A stretch of 64,000 nucleotides of DNA, from NCBI RefSeq assembly GCF_022761115.1, contig NZ_JAKWJS010000002.1, positions 1 to 64,000 of the forward strand. Direction: 5' to 3'. The notes below the pieces were generated by a model. It worked only from the letters and a program-made list of their open reading frames with translations, did no database searches and was not told the origin of the DNA. The position numbers and the translations under genes are program-made. This stretch comes from Dyella sp. RRB7. GTDB taxonomy: Bacteria; Pseudomonadota; Gammaproteobacteria; Xanthomonadales; Rhodanobacteraceae. Shown here in pieces: positions 54,438 through 63,643 of the stretch. Position 1 is the stretch's first letter. Every line of letters begins with the position of its first letter.

Positions 54438-56938
54438 CACAGCTTCACCGACAGGTCGAGGAATACGCCGCGGCCCGGCAGGCCAAAGAACAACGGTGCG
54501 CCACTGACCGACTGGGTGCCGGCGTAGCCGGTGATCTTGTGGACATTGAACAGATTGTTGATATCCACGCTCACCGAGTAGCCCTTGGTACCCCAGGGGC
54601 CGTGATCGGCGCGATAGCCCAGCGCGGCATCGGTGGTCAGGTAGCCGGCGATGGGCTGGCTGTTCTGGAACATGCTGTTGCCATTGCTGAGCGTCACGTT
54701 GTCCACGCCGTATTGCTTGCCGGCGAACTTGCCCATCAGCGAGCCGAAGTATCCCTGCGGGCTGCTGTAGAGCAGTCCCAGCGCCGCCGTGGTCTTGGGC
54801 GTGGCCGCCACCTGCACATCGGAGTTCTTGTAGTTCGCCTTGTTGTAGCTCGCATTGCCATAGAGGCTGAGGGTTTGCGTCAGCGCGTAGGTGGCCTCCA
54901 CTTCCGCGCCCTTGTAGATCGCACCGCCGGCATTGACGTAGGTGCTCTCGTTGCCGTTGGAGGTCTTCACCTCGGCCTGGGCAATATAGTTGGAGAAGTC
55001 GATGTAGTAGATGTCGGCGCCAAAGGTGAACTGGCGCGTCGCGTAGGCGGTGCCGAGCTGGTAGTTGGTGGTCTGCTCCGGGTCCAGTCCATGCGCACCG
55101 TTGAGTTCGATCACATCGATCGGCGGCGCGAGAAAGCCCTTGGCGACCTGGGCATAGGCACTCCACTCGTCGCTGAGCTTCTCGTGCGCGCTCAGCGATG
55201 GCAGGGTGGCATCGTAGGTGGCCTGGGCGTAGGACGGTACCGGCGGCGAGATCTTGTTGAGCGCCGCATTGAGCTGGCGCGTCACCGATGAATAGCGCAC
55301 GCCGGGGCTCAGCGTGAAGGTGTCGGTGACGTTCCAGTCGTACTGCGCGAAGGGCTGCGCGGTGTCGGTGCGATCGTTGAACTGGTAGTTGTAGAGCGGC
55401 CCGTATTTGGTGCCGGTGGCCTCGCCGGTGGTCATGTCCAGCGGCAACTGGTAGCGCGCGTCGAGATTGCGTTCCAGCCACACACCGGTCTGCAGCGTGC
55501 CCGGGCCGAGCTCGCGCGCCAGCCGCAGCACGTCGCCAAAGGCATGGAAGCCCGAATCCGCCAGCTTGCCAGGTACATCGGTGGCCGACTTGCCCACCTT
55601 CTTGCCCTTGGCGTCATACAGCGTGACGCCATTGTCGGCAGGGTCGTTGTCGGTCGCGTCACTGGTCTTGTTGGCCCAGTGGTCGAACGTGTTGAGGTAG
55701 ACCTTGTTGTCCACGTCCCAGTCGCCCAGGCGGCTGGCGAGTCCCACGTAGGTGAAGCTCGAGTAGTAAGCCGCGTTGTTGTAGCCCTGGTACGACTGCA
55801 ACGCGGGATCGTCGGTGAGGCCGTAGCGCCAGCCGTACTGGCCGATCTCTTCCTTGGTGGCGCCTTGCACGGTGTTCTGGTGCTCGCGGTTGTAGCTGGT
55901 GACGAAGGTGAGCGTGGTTGCCTCGCCCAGCTCGGTGATGGTCTTGATGAAAATATGCTCGCGACGGTCGTCCGTGCCCTTGAGATAGGTATCGCTGGCT
56001 TCCTTGGAGATATCCGCGAACAACTTGGTGTGGTCGCCAAGGTTCTCATCGACGTTGACGCCGCCGGCCCGCGTATTCCAGCTGCCGATGGTCATGTACG
56101 GCGTGACACCCGGTACCTCGTTCGGATCACGCGAGCGCAAGGCCACGGTGCCGCCAAACGTCGCGTTGCCGATGGTGGAGCCGCCGCCGGGGCCGCGATC
56201 GATCTCGGCCTGGCCCAGCACGTGATTGTTGAAATAGGCCGAGGTGGTGTGGTGCAGGTCGCTGGCATCGCCGAACGGAATGCCATCGAAAGTCACGTTG
56301 AACTGGCCGTCCTGGAAGCCGCGGATGCTGATGCCTTCGTTCTTGCCCAGGCCCGGGCCTTCCGGCGAGGTGACGGTGACGCTGGGCGCGTATTTGATGA
56401 TGTCGTCGAAATTGGCGTTGAAGCGCAGGCCGTCGCGGATGAAGCGTTCGTCGATCACCGAGGTCGGTTGCACGGCATCCAGCGGTGCGGCGCTGGGCGC
56501 CAGGGTATCCACGGCGTTGGCATGCACGCTGATCGGGGCGAGATCGTGCGTGCCGTCATTGGGATTGACCGGCGGAAGGCCGCGCGACGTCGCTGCGTCC
56601 GCGGCCGTCGCGTTTCCCGCGGCATGCTCCGGCACGATGTTGACCGTGGTGGGGGTGAGGAAGCGATAGCCCAGCCCGGTGCCTTTCAGCAGCTGCGCCA
56701 GCTGTTGCCTGGCATCGAGCCCTGCTGCGGCGCCACCGCTGCGCAGGCTGTCGGCCACATCGGCCGCGTAGACGATCTGCAGGCCGCTGCTGCGCGCAAA
56801 CTGGTCGAGCGCCTGGGCCAGCGGCATGGGCGCAATGGCGGGCGCCGCACTGGCAGGCAAGCCGGTTTGCGCCAGCACGAGCGAAGAGGTGGCGCTGCCG
56901 AGGAGCAGCGCGATCTGGAGGGCAAGCCGTTTGCGCAT
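54437..56938 (-). CDS. TonB-dependent transducer with STN domain (FecA-like)
   Basis: 833 residues from ATG 56938, which gives a proper signal sequence. An STN signalling domain (about 30-105: MPLAQALDQFARSSGLQIVYAADV..., LLKGTGLGYRFLTPTTVNI) precedes the plug (DDIIKYAPSVTVTSPEGPG, GISIRGF, GGGSTIGNATFGGTVALRSR) and a long barrel. The STN domain signals through FecR to the FecI-type sigma factor, both encoded just upstream (58742-57062). The coupled downstream phytase suggests an organic phosphate, rather than iron, as ligand; that is inference. Confidence 0.93.
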   Translation of the reverse strand: MRKRLALQIALLLGSATSSLVLAQTGLPASAAPAIAPMPLAQALDQFARSSGLQIVYAADVADSLRSGGAAAGLDARQQLAQLLKGTGLGYRFLTPTTVNIVPEHAAGNATAADAATSRGLPPVNPNDGTHDLAPISVHANAVDTLAPSAAPLDAVQPTSVIDERFIRDGLRFNANFDDIIKYAPSVTVTSPEGPGLGKNEGISIRGFQDGQFNVTFDGIPFGDASDLHHTTSAYFNNHVLGQAEIDRGPGGGSTIGNATFGGTVALRSRDPNEVPGVTPYMTIGSWNTRAGGVNVDENLGDHTKLFADISKEASDTYLKGTDDRREHIFIKTITELGEATTLTFVTSYNREHQNTVQGATKEEIGQYGWRYGLTDDPALQSYQGYNNAAYYSSFTYVGLASRLGDWDVDNKVYLNTFDHWANKTSDATDNDPADNGVTLYDAKGKKVGKSATDVPGKLADSGFHAFGDVLRLARELGPGTLQTGVWLERNLDARYQLPLDMTTGEATGTKYGPLYNYQFNDRTDTAQPFAQYDWNVTDTFTLSPGVRYSSVTRQLNAALNKISPPVPSYAQATYDATLPSLSAHEKLSDEWSAYAQVAKGFLAPPIDVIELNGAHGLDPEQTTNYQLGTAYATRQFTFGADIYYIDFSNYIAQAEVKTSNGNESTYVNAGGAIYKGAEVEATYALTQTLSLYGNASYNKANYKNSDVQVAATPKTTAALGLLYSSPQGYFGSLMGKFAGKQYGVDNVTLSNGNSMFQNSQPIAGYLTTDAALGYRADHGPWGTKGYSVSVDINNLFNVHKITGYAGTQSVSGAPLFFGLPGRGVFLDLSVKL

Positions 56939-57061
56939 GATGGTGTTGAGCCTTCGATGGAGGGTGTCGGGGCGGTGACGAGCACGGCTTGTCACTGCGG
57001 CATGACCCTCTACGAGTGCGCGGCGGCATCATCGGGTACCGCTATTTCGATGAATTTTTTC

Positions 57062-58174
57062 TTACAGTGGTCGCGTACCCGATGCCAGGCGGTTCGTGCC
57101 GATTACCTGGATGTCGTTCGCGCCCCTGACCACATGGACGCCAGGCATGGTTCGCAGATAGGCGATGAATGCCTCCATGTCGCGGGCGTGGAAGCGCCCC
57201 GAGATGCGCAGGGCGCCGATATCGGCGTCGTCGATGCGCAGGGGGCGGACGCTGTAGGCATTGAAGCGGCGTGCCACCTCGGCCACGCTGGCATGTTCGA
57301 ACTGGATGTCCGTCGGTAGCCATGAGGTGCTCAACGCGAGGTTGGCATGCCTGTCGATCAAGTCCAGCGAGCCATCCTTGTGCACGCTTGCCTGTTCACC
57401 TGCGAACAAGTCGGCAACGGGCCGCTTGCGAGCGGAGGCAGCGGGCATGGAGCAGGCAAGGTCAGTGCATTGCCACAGCTTGACCCTGCCGCTGACCACG
57501 GTGACGCGTGCGCCATCGCCGGATCGATGCGCGTCGAAGACCGTACCGATATCCTGCAGCACACTGGCATCGACCTGCACCAGCAGGGGACGGGACGCGT
57601 CGTGCCCGACATCGAACAGCGCTCCACCCTGCCACACGTCGACAAGGCGTCGATGCGCATCGAAGCGCACGGTCAGCAGGCTGCCGCGATCGAGCTGTAT
57701 CCGCGTGCCATCCGGCAGGTCCACGCTGCGCAATGCATCGGCACCCGATGCATAGGCATCCCAGGCGCGCAGCGGCGGTTGCAGCGATGCCGCCGCCCCA
57801 AGGGCAAGCACCAGGGCAGCGGCCGCGGCCTGCGAAGCCCAATGCCACCAGCGACGGCCGGGCTTGGACATGCCCGGTGGCGTGGTCCGTACGCCAGGTC
57901 GCAGTGGCACCACGGCCGGCTCGCTGGCCGCCAATGCAGATAATTGATGGCTGTCGAGTGGGTCCAGCGCGGCAGCGGCGGCAAGGTCGCCATGCAGGCG
58001 TGCGATGGCCAGGTATTCGGACACGTGCAGCGGCGACAGGCGCAGCCAGGCCATGAATTCGGCCTGCTGCGGTTCCTGCATGCCTTCGCGCTGGTCGAGA
58101 TACCAGCTGGCGGCCTGCTCGGTAACGCGCCGCTGGTGATCGGCCGCTTGGCGATGGCGGGTCAGTTCAGTCAT
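57062..58174 (-). CDS. FecR-type anti-sigma regulator
   Basis: 370 residues: a cytoplasmic N-terminal FecR_N/DUF4880 domain (RRVTEQAASWYLDQREG...QAEFMAWLRLSPLHVSEYLA, about 15-60), one membrane helix (WASQAAAAALVLALGAAASL, about 110-130), the periplasmic FecR domain (LPDGTRIQLDRGSLLTVRFD), and a C-terminal STN-like segment (VAEVARRFNAYSVRPLRI). It holds the sigma factor until the receptor signals. The 5' end overlaps the sigma gene by 8 nt. Confidence 0.93.
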   Translation of the reverse strand: MTELTRHRQAADHQRRVTEQAASWYLDQREGMQEPQQAEFMAWLRLSPLHVSEYLAIARLHGDLAAAAALDPLDSHQLSALAASEPAVVPLRPGVRTTPPGMSKPGRRWWHWASQAAAAALVLALGAAASLQPPLRAWDAYASGADALRSVDLPDGTRIQLDRGSLLTVRFDAHRRLVDVWQGGALFDVGHDASRPLLVQVDASVLQDIGTVFDAHRSGDGARVTVVSGRVKLWQCTDLACSMPAASARKRPVADLFAGEQASVHKDGSLDLIDRHANLALSTSWLPTDIQFEHASVAEVARRFNAYSVRPLRIDDADIGALRISGRFHARDMEAFIAYLRTMPGVHVVRGANDIQVIGTNRLASGTRPL

Positions 58175-58742
58175 AGCGAGCCATACCGAGGCGGCACGTG
58201 GCCAGCGCCTTGACGATGTACTTCTTCACCATGTGCGAGGAAATCTGCAGTTTTTCACCAATTTCGCGATAGCCCAGCTCGTCGCGGTAGTGCATCACCA
58301 GTACGGCTCGGCATTTGGGCGTCAGCCGGCCGAGGATGTCGGCGAGCCGCTGGCGCCGAAGCGCGCGGTCAATCCCGGCGGCGGCGTCACATGGCGTGGA
58401 CAGCCGTTCGATCACTAATTCCAGCTCGTCGCTGCCGAGCGGATGGCGTTGCCGCCGAGCCGCGTGCTCTTTCACCAGATTCGCCGCCACGGTGAACAGA
58501 TAGGCTTCGGGGTTCTGGATCTCGCCCATGCCGGCGCGATCGGTGCGCAGCAGGCGCAGGTAAAGCTCTTGTACGAGATCCTGCGCATCCCAGGTGTGGG
58601 GCGTGCGCTTGAGGAAGTAGCGATGGAGCGTGGCGTGCTGTTCCTCGAACAATTGCGCCAGTCTTGACGTTGAGTCGGCGGTCACATGCGCTCGCAGCGC
58701 CGTCGACGCTTGTCGTCGGCTGGGTTTTGTTTCGTCCGCCAC
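58167..58742 (-). CDS. FecI-type ECF sigma factor
   Basis: 191 residues with sigma-70 region 2 (FEEQHATLHRYFLKRT, DAQDLVQELYLRLL, AYLFTVAANLVKEHA) and region 4 (LGRLTPKCRAVLVMHYRDELGYREIGEKLQIS...VKKYIVKAL). It should direct RNA polymerase to the TonB receptor-phytase genes once released by FecR. Order sigma, anti-sigma, receptor, phosphatase on one strand is a complete cell-surface signalling unit. Confidence 0.95.
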   Translation of the reverse strand: MADETKPSRRQASTALRAHVTADSTSRLAQLFEEQHATLHRYFLKRTPHTWDAQDLVQELYLRLLRTDRAGMGEIQNPEAYLFTVAANLVKEHAARRQRHPLGSDELELVIERLSTPCDAAAGIDRALRRQRLADILGRLTPKCRAVLVMHYRDELGYREIGEKLQISSHMVKKYIVKALATCRLGMARYD

Positions 58743-58871
58743 GCTAGTGACGATTCATGACGATTCCGTGAAATGGCATGTGGCCGCTTGCCCGGTCATT
58801 GGCGTAGGGCCTTCCGGTGAGAGGTCGCCGGGCACTTACGTCGCTCCCTGCAACTAGGGCACATTCGGGTA

Positions 58872-58929
58872 GTCCGGCAGCCAGGAGGTTGCCGGACCCT
58901 GCAAAAAGGGACGGATGCCTCTGGCATCC
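58872..58929. repeat. Two adjacent hairpins before the 58951 gene
   Basis: GTCCGGCA / TGCCGGAC (58872-58879 and 58890-58897) with a 10-base loop that contains AGGAGG, then GGATGCC / GGCATCC (58913-58919 and 58923-58929) with a 3-base loop. Both lie in the presumed leader of the secreted-protein gene. No start codon follows the AGGAGG at usable distance. Confidence 0.55.
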
Positions 58930-58950
58930 CTGGATGATGAGGAGTGGGCT

Positions 58951-59436
58951 ATGGAGGGAAAACGCATGCAGCATGCATCGAGTCGTTGGCCTGGCCGCCT
59001 TGCGGCGATGGGCCTGTTGGCCGTGATCGTGGCATCGACCAGCGCGATGGCCGCTGGCGGTCCGCCGTCAACCGGACTGGGCCAGTCGTGGCCCAGCGCC
59101 ACGGATGTCAGTGCGAGCCCGCACTGGCATGTCTATGTCTTTGAGCGGGACGGTATCCGTTACATCCAGATCAACGATCTGGGCGGCAAGGTGCGCGCAG
59201 CGTTCGCCACCTCGTCCGGCAGTTTCCTGGGCCTTCCCATCGGTATCGACGCCTCGCGCCTCGCTACCCCGCAGCAGCCGCTGCCAGCACCGGCCAGCAC
59301 CGCGGCCGGTGAGATCGTGTATCAGGATGCCTCGGTGAAGGTGCTGGTGGTGCCGCAGGCGGACGGCACGACGCAGGTGTTCACGGCCAATGGCGACTGC
59401 AAGGACCCGATCGAATGCAGCTCGCGCTCTGACTGA
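58951..59436 (+). CDS. Exported protein of unknown function
   Basis: 161 residues from ATG 58951 (GAGGAG upstream). A signal peptide (LAAMGLLAVIVASTSAMAAGG) is cleaved near residue 34. The mature part is small and beta-rich (HWHVYVFERDGIRYIQINDLGG, VKVLVVPQADGTTQVFTANGD) and ends with CKDPIECSSRSD, whose two Cys could pair. No family recognised. It is divergent from the FecI operon, with two hairpins in its leader. Confidence 0.75.
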   Translation: MEGKRMQHASSRWPGRLAAMGLLAVIVASTSAMAAGGPPSTGLGQSWPSATDVSASPHWHVYVFERDGIRYIQINDLGGKVRAAFATSSGSFLGLPIGIDASRLATPQQPLPAPASTAAGEIVYQDASVKVLVVPQADGTTQVFTANGDCKDPIECSSRSD

Positions 59437-59466
59437 TTCATGCCACGGTAGATCGCCGGGGCGCTT

Positions 59467-61101
59467 CTAGACGGAGGCGCCCCGGTTGAGCGGCACGGCG
59501 CGCAGCGAATCGTGCAGCAGCAGCGTCACCGACAAGCCCTGGGGGCGATCGCGCAGATGCACGTTGCCGCCATAGATCTGCGCGCGGTCGCGAATGGTGG
59601 CAATGCCCAGGCCGCTGGCGCCCAGCAGGGTCATGGCCTGCTTCCACGATTCCGGCGACGGTACGGCCTGCTCATCGGCAGATGCCGGACGTTCGCTGGT
59701 AATGCGCATGACCACCCAGCGTCGTCCGTCGGTGTAGCCGCCGCGCACCTGCAGGTGGATGTGCTGCGCGGGCGCGCGCGAAAGCACGTACACCAGCACT
59801 TCGCAGGCCAGCCGATAAAGCGCCATGTGGACGTCGGGTGCCAGTTGGCTGAGGCCGCGCCCCGACAGGTCGCAACGATAACTGGCTCCGGCCATATGCA
59901 CCGCCTGGGCGAAGGGCCCTTCGCGCAGGGTGGCGGGTACGCCGCGTTCGCGCCAGCCGCGAGGGTAGAGTGCGTTGGCGAGTCGATGCATTTCGTGTTG
60001 TGCCAGTGCCGCCTGCCGGGAATAAGTGCGCTCCTCGCTGGCCGGCAGCACGTGACGCAGGCTGTCGAGCAGGCGATTCTGGCTTTCGCGGATGTTGTGC
60101 CCGATGTGTTCGAGTGCATCGGCCGCCTGGCGCAGGCGCAATTCTTCCAGATAAAGGCCTTGTTGCGCCAGCTGCAGGCCGCGCAGCGTATCCATGCGGT
60201 CGGCGCGGTCGAAGTGAGCCTGATGTCCGATGCGCGTGCCGAGCATGAGCAGCGTAGTGATGGCGAAGGCGATAAGCGCCTGCGCCTGGATCACCGCCGG
60301 ATCACGAACCATGGCCGAGGTGAGGGTGACGGCGGTGCTCGCCAGGGTTCCGCCCAGCGCCGCCCCTTGCCAGCCGTGGCGCGAGGTCAGCCATACCACC
60401 GGCAGGAACATCGCGATGCGGAATACCTGCGTGCCGTCGCCCTGGCTGGAAAAGGCCAGGCACATAAGCACCAGCAGCGGCAGTATTACGCCCACCAGGC
60501 AATCCCGGGCCAGCTGGCTTTGCCAGAGCGCGGCGCCGATCGACTCGTTTCGGTTTTCCACAACCCACAGATACAGCGCGGTGGCGGTAGGGGCAATGGC
60601 GAGCGCGCCCAGGTAATTGCCAAGGAAATAACCGAGCAGCACATGGGCATTGATGTCGGGTGCGGCTTCACCGGCAGGCAGTTGCACGGCCGCGAGCGCC
60701 GCTACATTGCCGCAGGTGGTGAGCAGGGCGCCGATCAGCGTCATGGTCAGCAACGTCGCCGCATTGATCTGGTGAGCGCTTCGCAGCAGGCGTGCGTGGG
60801 GGCGACACCAGGCAATCACCGGAGCCAGCAGGAGAATCGGCGGAATGGCCGCCAGGGCAGCCCAGCGCCAGCCGAACTCGTCCTGGTTGTGCCAGGCGTG
60901 ATAGCCGACGGGAATGAACTCGCCAACGATCAGGGCAGGCCAGTAGCGATAGGGAAACAGCAGCAGGCAGGCGATGCGCAATCCTGCCGGCAGGTTCCAG
61001 TGCGAGACCGACACCTCCCGCAGCAACAGGTAGCAGAGCGCATAGGCGCCACTGACAGCCACTTGCCGACTCCAGGCACGCAGTCCCGTCCCAACCCCCA
61101 T
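59467..61101 (-). CDS. MASE1 membrane sensor with degenerate kinase-like domain
   Basis: 544 residues from ATG 61101 (GGAAGGA five bases before). Eight or so membrane helices form a MASE1 sensor (LPAGLRIACLLLFPYRYWPALIVGEF; LLGYFLGNYLGALAIAPTA). A cytoplasmic coiled coil leads to a domain of NarX/HATPase type: HNIRESQNRLLDSLRH may be the dimerisation helix, and GASGLGIATIRDRAQIYGGNV is the G2-like loop. The N box asparagine is not evident (LYRLACEVLVYVLSRA), so kinase activity is doubtful. It could be a pseudokinase partner. Confidence 0.83.
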   Translation of the reverse strand: MGVGTGLRAWSRQVAVSGAYALCYLLLREVSVSHWNLPAGLRIACLLLFPYRYWPALIVGEFIPVGYHAWHNQDEFGWRWAALAAIPPILLLAPVIAWCRPHARLLRSAHQINAATLLTMTLIGALLTTCGNVAALAAVQLPAGEAAPDINAHVLLGYFLGNYLGALAIAPTATALYLWVVENRNESIGAALWQSQLARDCLVGVILPLLVLMCLAFSSQGDGTQVFRIAMFLPVVWLTSRHGWQGAALGGTLASTAVTLTSAMVRDPAVIQAQALIAFAITTLLMLGTRIGHQAHFDRADRMDTLRGLQLAQQGLYLEELRLRQAADALEHIGHNIRESQNRLLDSLRHVLPASEERTYSRQAALAQHEMHRLANALYPRGWRERGVPATLREGPFAQAVHMAGASYRCDLSGRGLSQLAPDVHMALYRLACEVLVYVLSRAPAQHIHLQVRGGYTDGRRWVVMRITSERPASADEQAVPSPESWKQAMTLLGASGLGIATIRDRAQIYGGNVHLRDRPQGLSVTLLLHDSLRAVPLNRGASV

Positions 61102-61339
61102 AGTGTCCTTCCCCGTGCTAGCTGCATTTCCCTCCGGCTCGATGGGCTGGAGGGTGTGTGAGCGCATTGGCGGTCGCACCGCGCTTTTCGCCCTGCCCAG
61201 TCAGAAACCTGCTGCGTTGCCGGCCATTCGTGGAAATGTCGCACGAGGTCCGGTGATGTTCCGGTGAAGGGCGTCGCATTATGGCGCATCGCGAATACTT
61301 GCGCCGAGGCGCGGTTGTGTCTAGCGGAATGCCGGGCGA

Positions 61340-61756
61340 TCAGCCCAACGGGCTGCCATCGCCCCGCGTGCTGGTGATGTCCACGCCTTCGCGCATGGCC
61401 TTGGTCACCGGAGTGTTGGCGACGATGTCCAGCAGGCGTTGCCATTGATCGTCGCTCAGGGGCTGGTCCGAATGCAGGGTGCGGCGCACATGCAGTCGAT
61501 CGTTCTCGTCGCGTATCAGCTCCAGTTCGGCGCGAAACTGGCCCAGTTCCCAGCCCTTGTGCTGCGCATACATGCGCAGGGTGATGGCCGTGCAGGCGGC
61601 GAGCGAGGCCAGGTAGTAATCGAAGGGCGCCGGGCCGGCGCCTTGGCCGCCCAGCTTGGCGGGCTCATCGGCATCCATGGCGAAGTGGCCGGCATGGATG
61701 CGATGAAGATAGTTGCTGTCGGTGGATACGACGGTGGCGAACGAGACGCGCGGCAT
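61340..61756 (-). CDS. OsmC/YhfA-family protein lacking the second redox Cys
   Basis: 138 residues from ATG 61756 (AGGAG nine bases before). The OsmC fold is clear: GGQGAGPAPFDYYLASLAACTAITLRMYA with the first catalytic Cys, then ELELIRDENDRLHVRRTLHSD. Peroxidatic OsmC proteins have a second Cys in a CPV motif; here that place reads ANTPVTKAMREG, so Thr replaces it. A thiol peroxidase cycle of the usual kind is therefore unlikely, or it uses an external thiol. Confidence 0.88.
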   Translation of the reverse strand: MPRVSFATVVSTDSNYLHRIHAGHFAMDADEPAKLGGQGAGPAPFDYYLASLAACTAITLRMYAQHKGWELGQFRAELELIRDENDRLHVRRTLHSDQPLSDDQWQRLLDIVANTPVTKAMREGVDITSTRGDGSPLG

Positions 61757-61961
61757 GGTGTGAAGCTCCTGTGTGGACCTCGCCGGGGCGAGGGGGCATC
61801 GAGAGACGCATGTTCGCAAGCATGCCGCCTTGTGTCCGGCGACGCTGGTTGAGCCGGGCCGATGCAGGGGAATCGATGCATGGGTGCAATTGGACCTAAG
61901 TAGAAGGCGGTATTGGCTTCCATGGCATCCCTTCGCGGTGCGTTCACCGCATGGCACGCGA

Positions 61962-61967
61962 TATAAT
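61962..61967 (+). promoter_or_regulatory. Possible -10 element of the outer-membrane factor gene
   Basis: A perfect TATAAT lies in GC-rich DNA 155 bases before the ATG at 62122. The -35 at the right distance (TGCGTT, 61939-61944) is poor, so the promoter is only suggested. Confidence 0.35.
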
Positions 61968-62121
61968 CGCCAACGCGCATGCTTTCCTGCTCCACGCCAG
62001 GTCGTCCCCGGGCCTGTGCCGATGTCGACTATCCGAGCCAGAGCTCGTTGTCAGTTTGATCGATAGCGAAACAGGTTGGCACGCACCGACTGTCTGTTTC
62101 ACTTTCTGGATGATCCCCGCC

Positions 62122-63615
62122 ATGCGTCCTGTCGCACTTCCCGCCGCCATTGCGTTCTGTGTTGTTTTGGCTGGCTGCGCCACCAGCCGAGGGCTGCATA
62201 CCACGGGCAAGCTGACCGACCCGGGGTCGCTCAAATCGCAGCAAAGCCTGGCCGATACGCAGCTCAGCCCGACTGCGTGGCCCGAGCAGGATTGGTGGGT
62301 GGGCTTTGGCGATCCGCAGCTCACCGCGCTGATCGATGAGGCGCTGAAGAACAATCCCAGCCTCGACCAGGCCCAAGCGCGCGCGCGCCAGGCGCAGGCG
62401 GTGGCAGACAGCTACAACGCCGGCCGCCAGCCGCAAGGGCAGTTGGATGCATCGGTCATCGGTGCGCGACTGTCCGGCAAGGACCCGGTCTATCCCGAGT
62501 ACGCCATCGGCACGTTTGCCTGGAGCAAATCGGTCACCGCCGGTTTTTCCTGGGATCTCGACCTGTGGGGCGGCAAGCGTGACGCCTGGGAAGCGGCGCT
62601 TGGCCGTAGCCGTGCCGCGCAGATCGATGCACACGCAGCGCGCATCCAGCTGTCGGTCAACGTGGCGCGTGCCTATGTGCGCCTCGGTTATGCGTTTGCC
62701 CAGAAGGATGTGGCCGAGGCCGAGCTGCAGCGCGCCAGCCAGACGCTGGAAGTTACGCGCCGCTTGGTCGCAGGCGGTCTTGGCACGCCTCAACAGGAAC
62801 ACCTGGCCGATTCGCAGGTAGCCGGCGCCGAGCAGCAGAAGGTCGCCGCGGACCGTGCCATCGACGCCGCGCGCAGCAGTCTTTCGATCCTGCTGGGGCA
62901 GGGGCCTGATCGTGGCCTGGCGATCGACCGGCCGCACATGCTCGACCGCGGCCCGGCCGTGCTGCCCGACAAGTTGCCGGTGGACCTGGTGGGTCGTCGC
63001 GCCGACCTGGTCGCCGCGCGCTGGGAGATCGAGGCCGCCAACAAGAACGTCAAGGCCGCCAAGACCGAGTTCCTGCCCAATATCAGCCTGAGCGCCATGG
63101 CCGGCGTCATCGCGGTGGGTGGCAGCACCAATGTGCTGCAGTTGCCCGCACGCACGTATGCATTTGGCCCGGCGCTCAGCCTGCCGATCTTCGACGGCGG
63201 TCGCCGCCGTGCCCAGCTGGCGATGGCCGATGCCGACTACGATGCGCTGGTGGCGCGCTACAACGGCTTGCTGGTCAGCGCCTTGAATGATGTCTCCGAC
63301 GAGGTATCCGCGCTGTCCTCGGTGCGCGAGCAGATCGTGCTCGAGAAGCGCTCGGTGGACGATGCCCAGAAAAGCTGGGATGACGCCATGAAGGCCTACA
63401 AGGGCGGCCTGAAGGGACCGCTGACGCCGCTCACCAGTCGCCAGCAGTTGCTGGCGGCGCAGCAGCGGCTCGCCTTGCTGCAGAGCGAGCAGACCGATAT
63501 CTCGGTGCGATTGATCGAGGCGCTTGGCGGCGGTTTCGACGGTAGCGCCGATGTGGCGGAAGTGTCTTCCGCGCAGCCGCCGCAGGCTTCGGCCATCAAG
63601 GATGGGGCACGCTGA
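62122..63615 (+). CDS. RND efflux outer-membrane factor lipoprotein (OprM/NodT type)
   Basis: 497 residues with a lipoprotein signal (LPAAIAFCVVLAGC). The TolC-like OMF repeats are visible: DWWVGFGDPQLTALIDEALKNNPSLDQAQARARQAQA, WDLDLWGGKRDAWEAA, and the second half VGRRADLVAARWEIEAANKNVKAAKTEFLPNISLSA...LPIFDGGRRRAQL. It forms the outer-membrane duct of a tripartite pump or fusaric-acid/aromatic exporter. ATG 62110 is an alternative start. No pump genes are in the window; they may lie past the next gene. Confidence 0.93.
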   Translation: MRPVALPAAIAFCVVLAGCATSRGLHTTGKLTDPGSLKSQQSLADTQLSPTAWPEQDWWVGFGDPQLTALIDEALKNNPSLDQAQARARQAQAVADSYNAGRQPQGQLDASVIGARLSGKDPVYPEYAIGTFAWSKSVTAGFSWDLDLWGGKRDAWEAALGRSRAAQIDAHAARIQLSVNVARAYVRLGYAFAQKDVAEAELQRASQTLEVTRRLVAGGLGTPQQEHLADSQVAGAEQQKVAADRAIDAARSSLSILLGQGPDRGLAIDRPHMLDRGPAVLPDKLPVDLVGRRADLVAARWEIEAANKNVKAAKTEFLPNISLSAMAGVIAVGGSTNVLQLPARTYAFGPALSLPIFDGGRRRAQLAMADADYDALVARYNGLLVSALNDVSDEVSALSSVREQIVLEKRSVDDAQKSWDDAMKAYKGGLKGPLTPLTSRQQLLAAQQRLALLQSEQTDISVRLIEALGGGFDGSADVAEVSSAQPPQASAIKDGAR

Positions 63616-63643
63616 CCGGTACGGCGCATCGCCATGGTCCGCC

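Noticed and set aside
53142-55481. 779-codon frame joining receptor-region sequence to the phytase
   Set aside because: The N-terminal part is out of frame with the TonB receptor gene that clearly occupies 54437-56938; the phytase starts at 54437 with a signal peptide.
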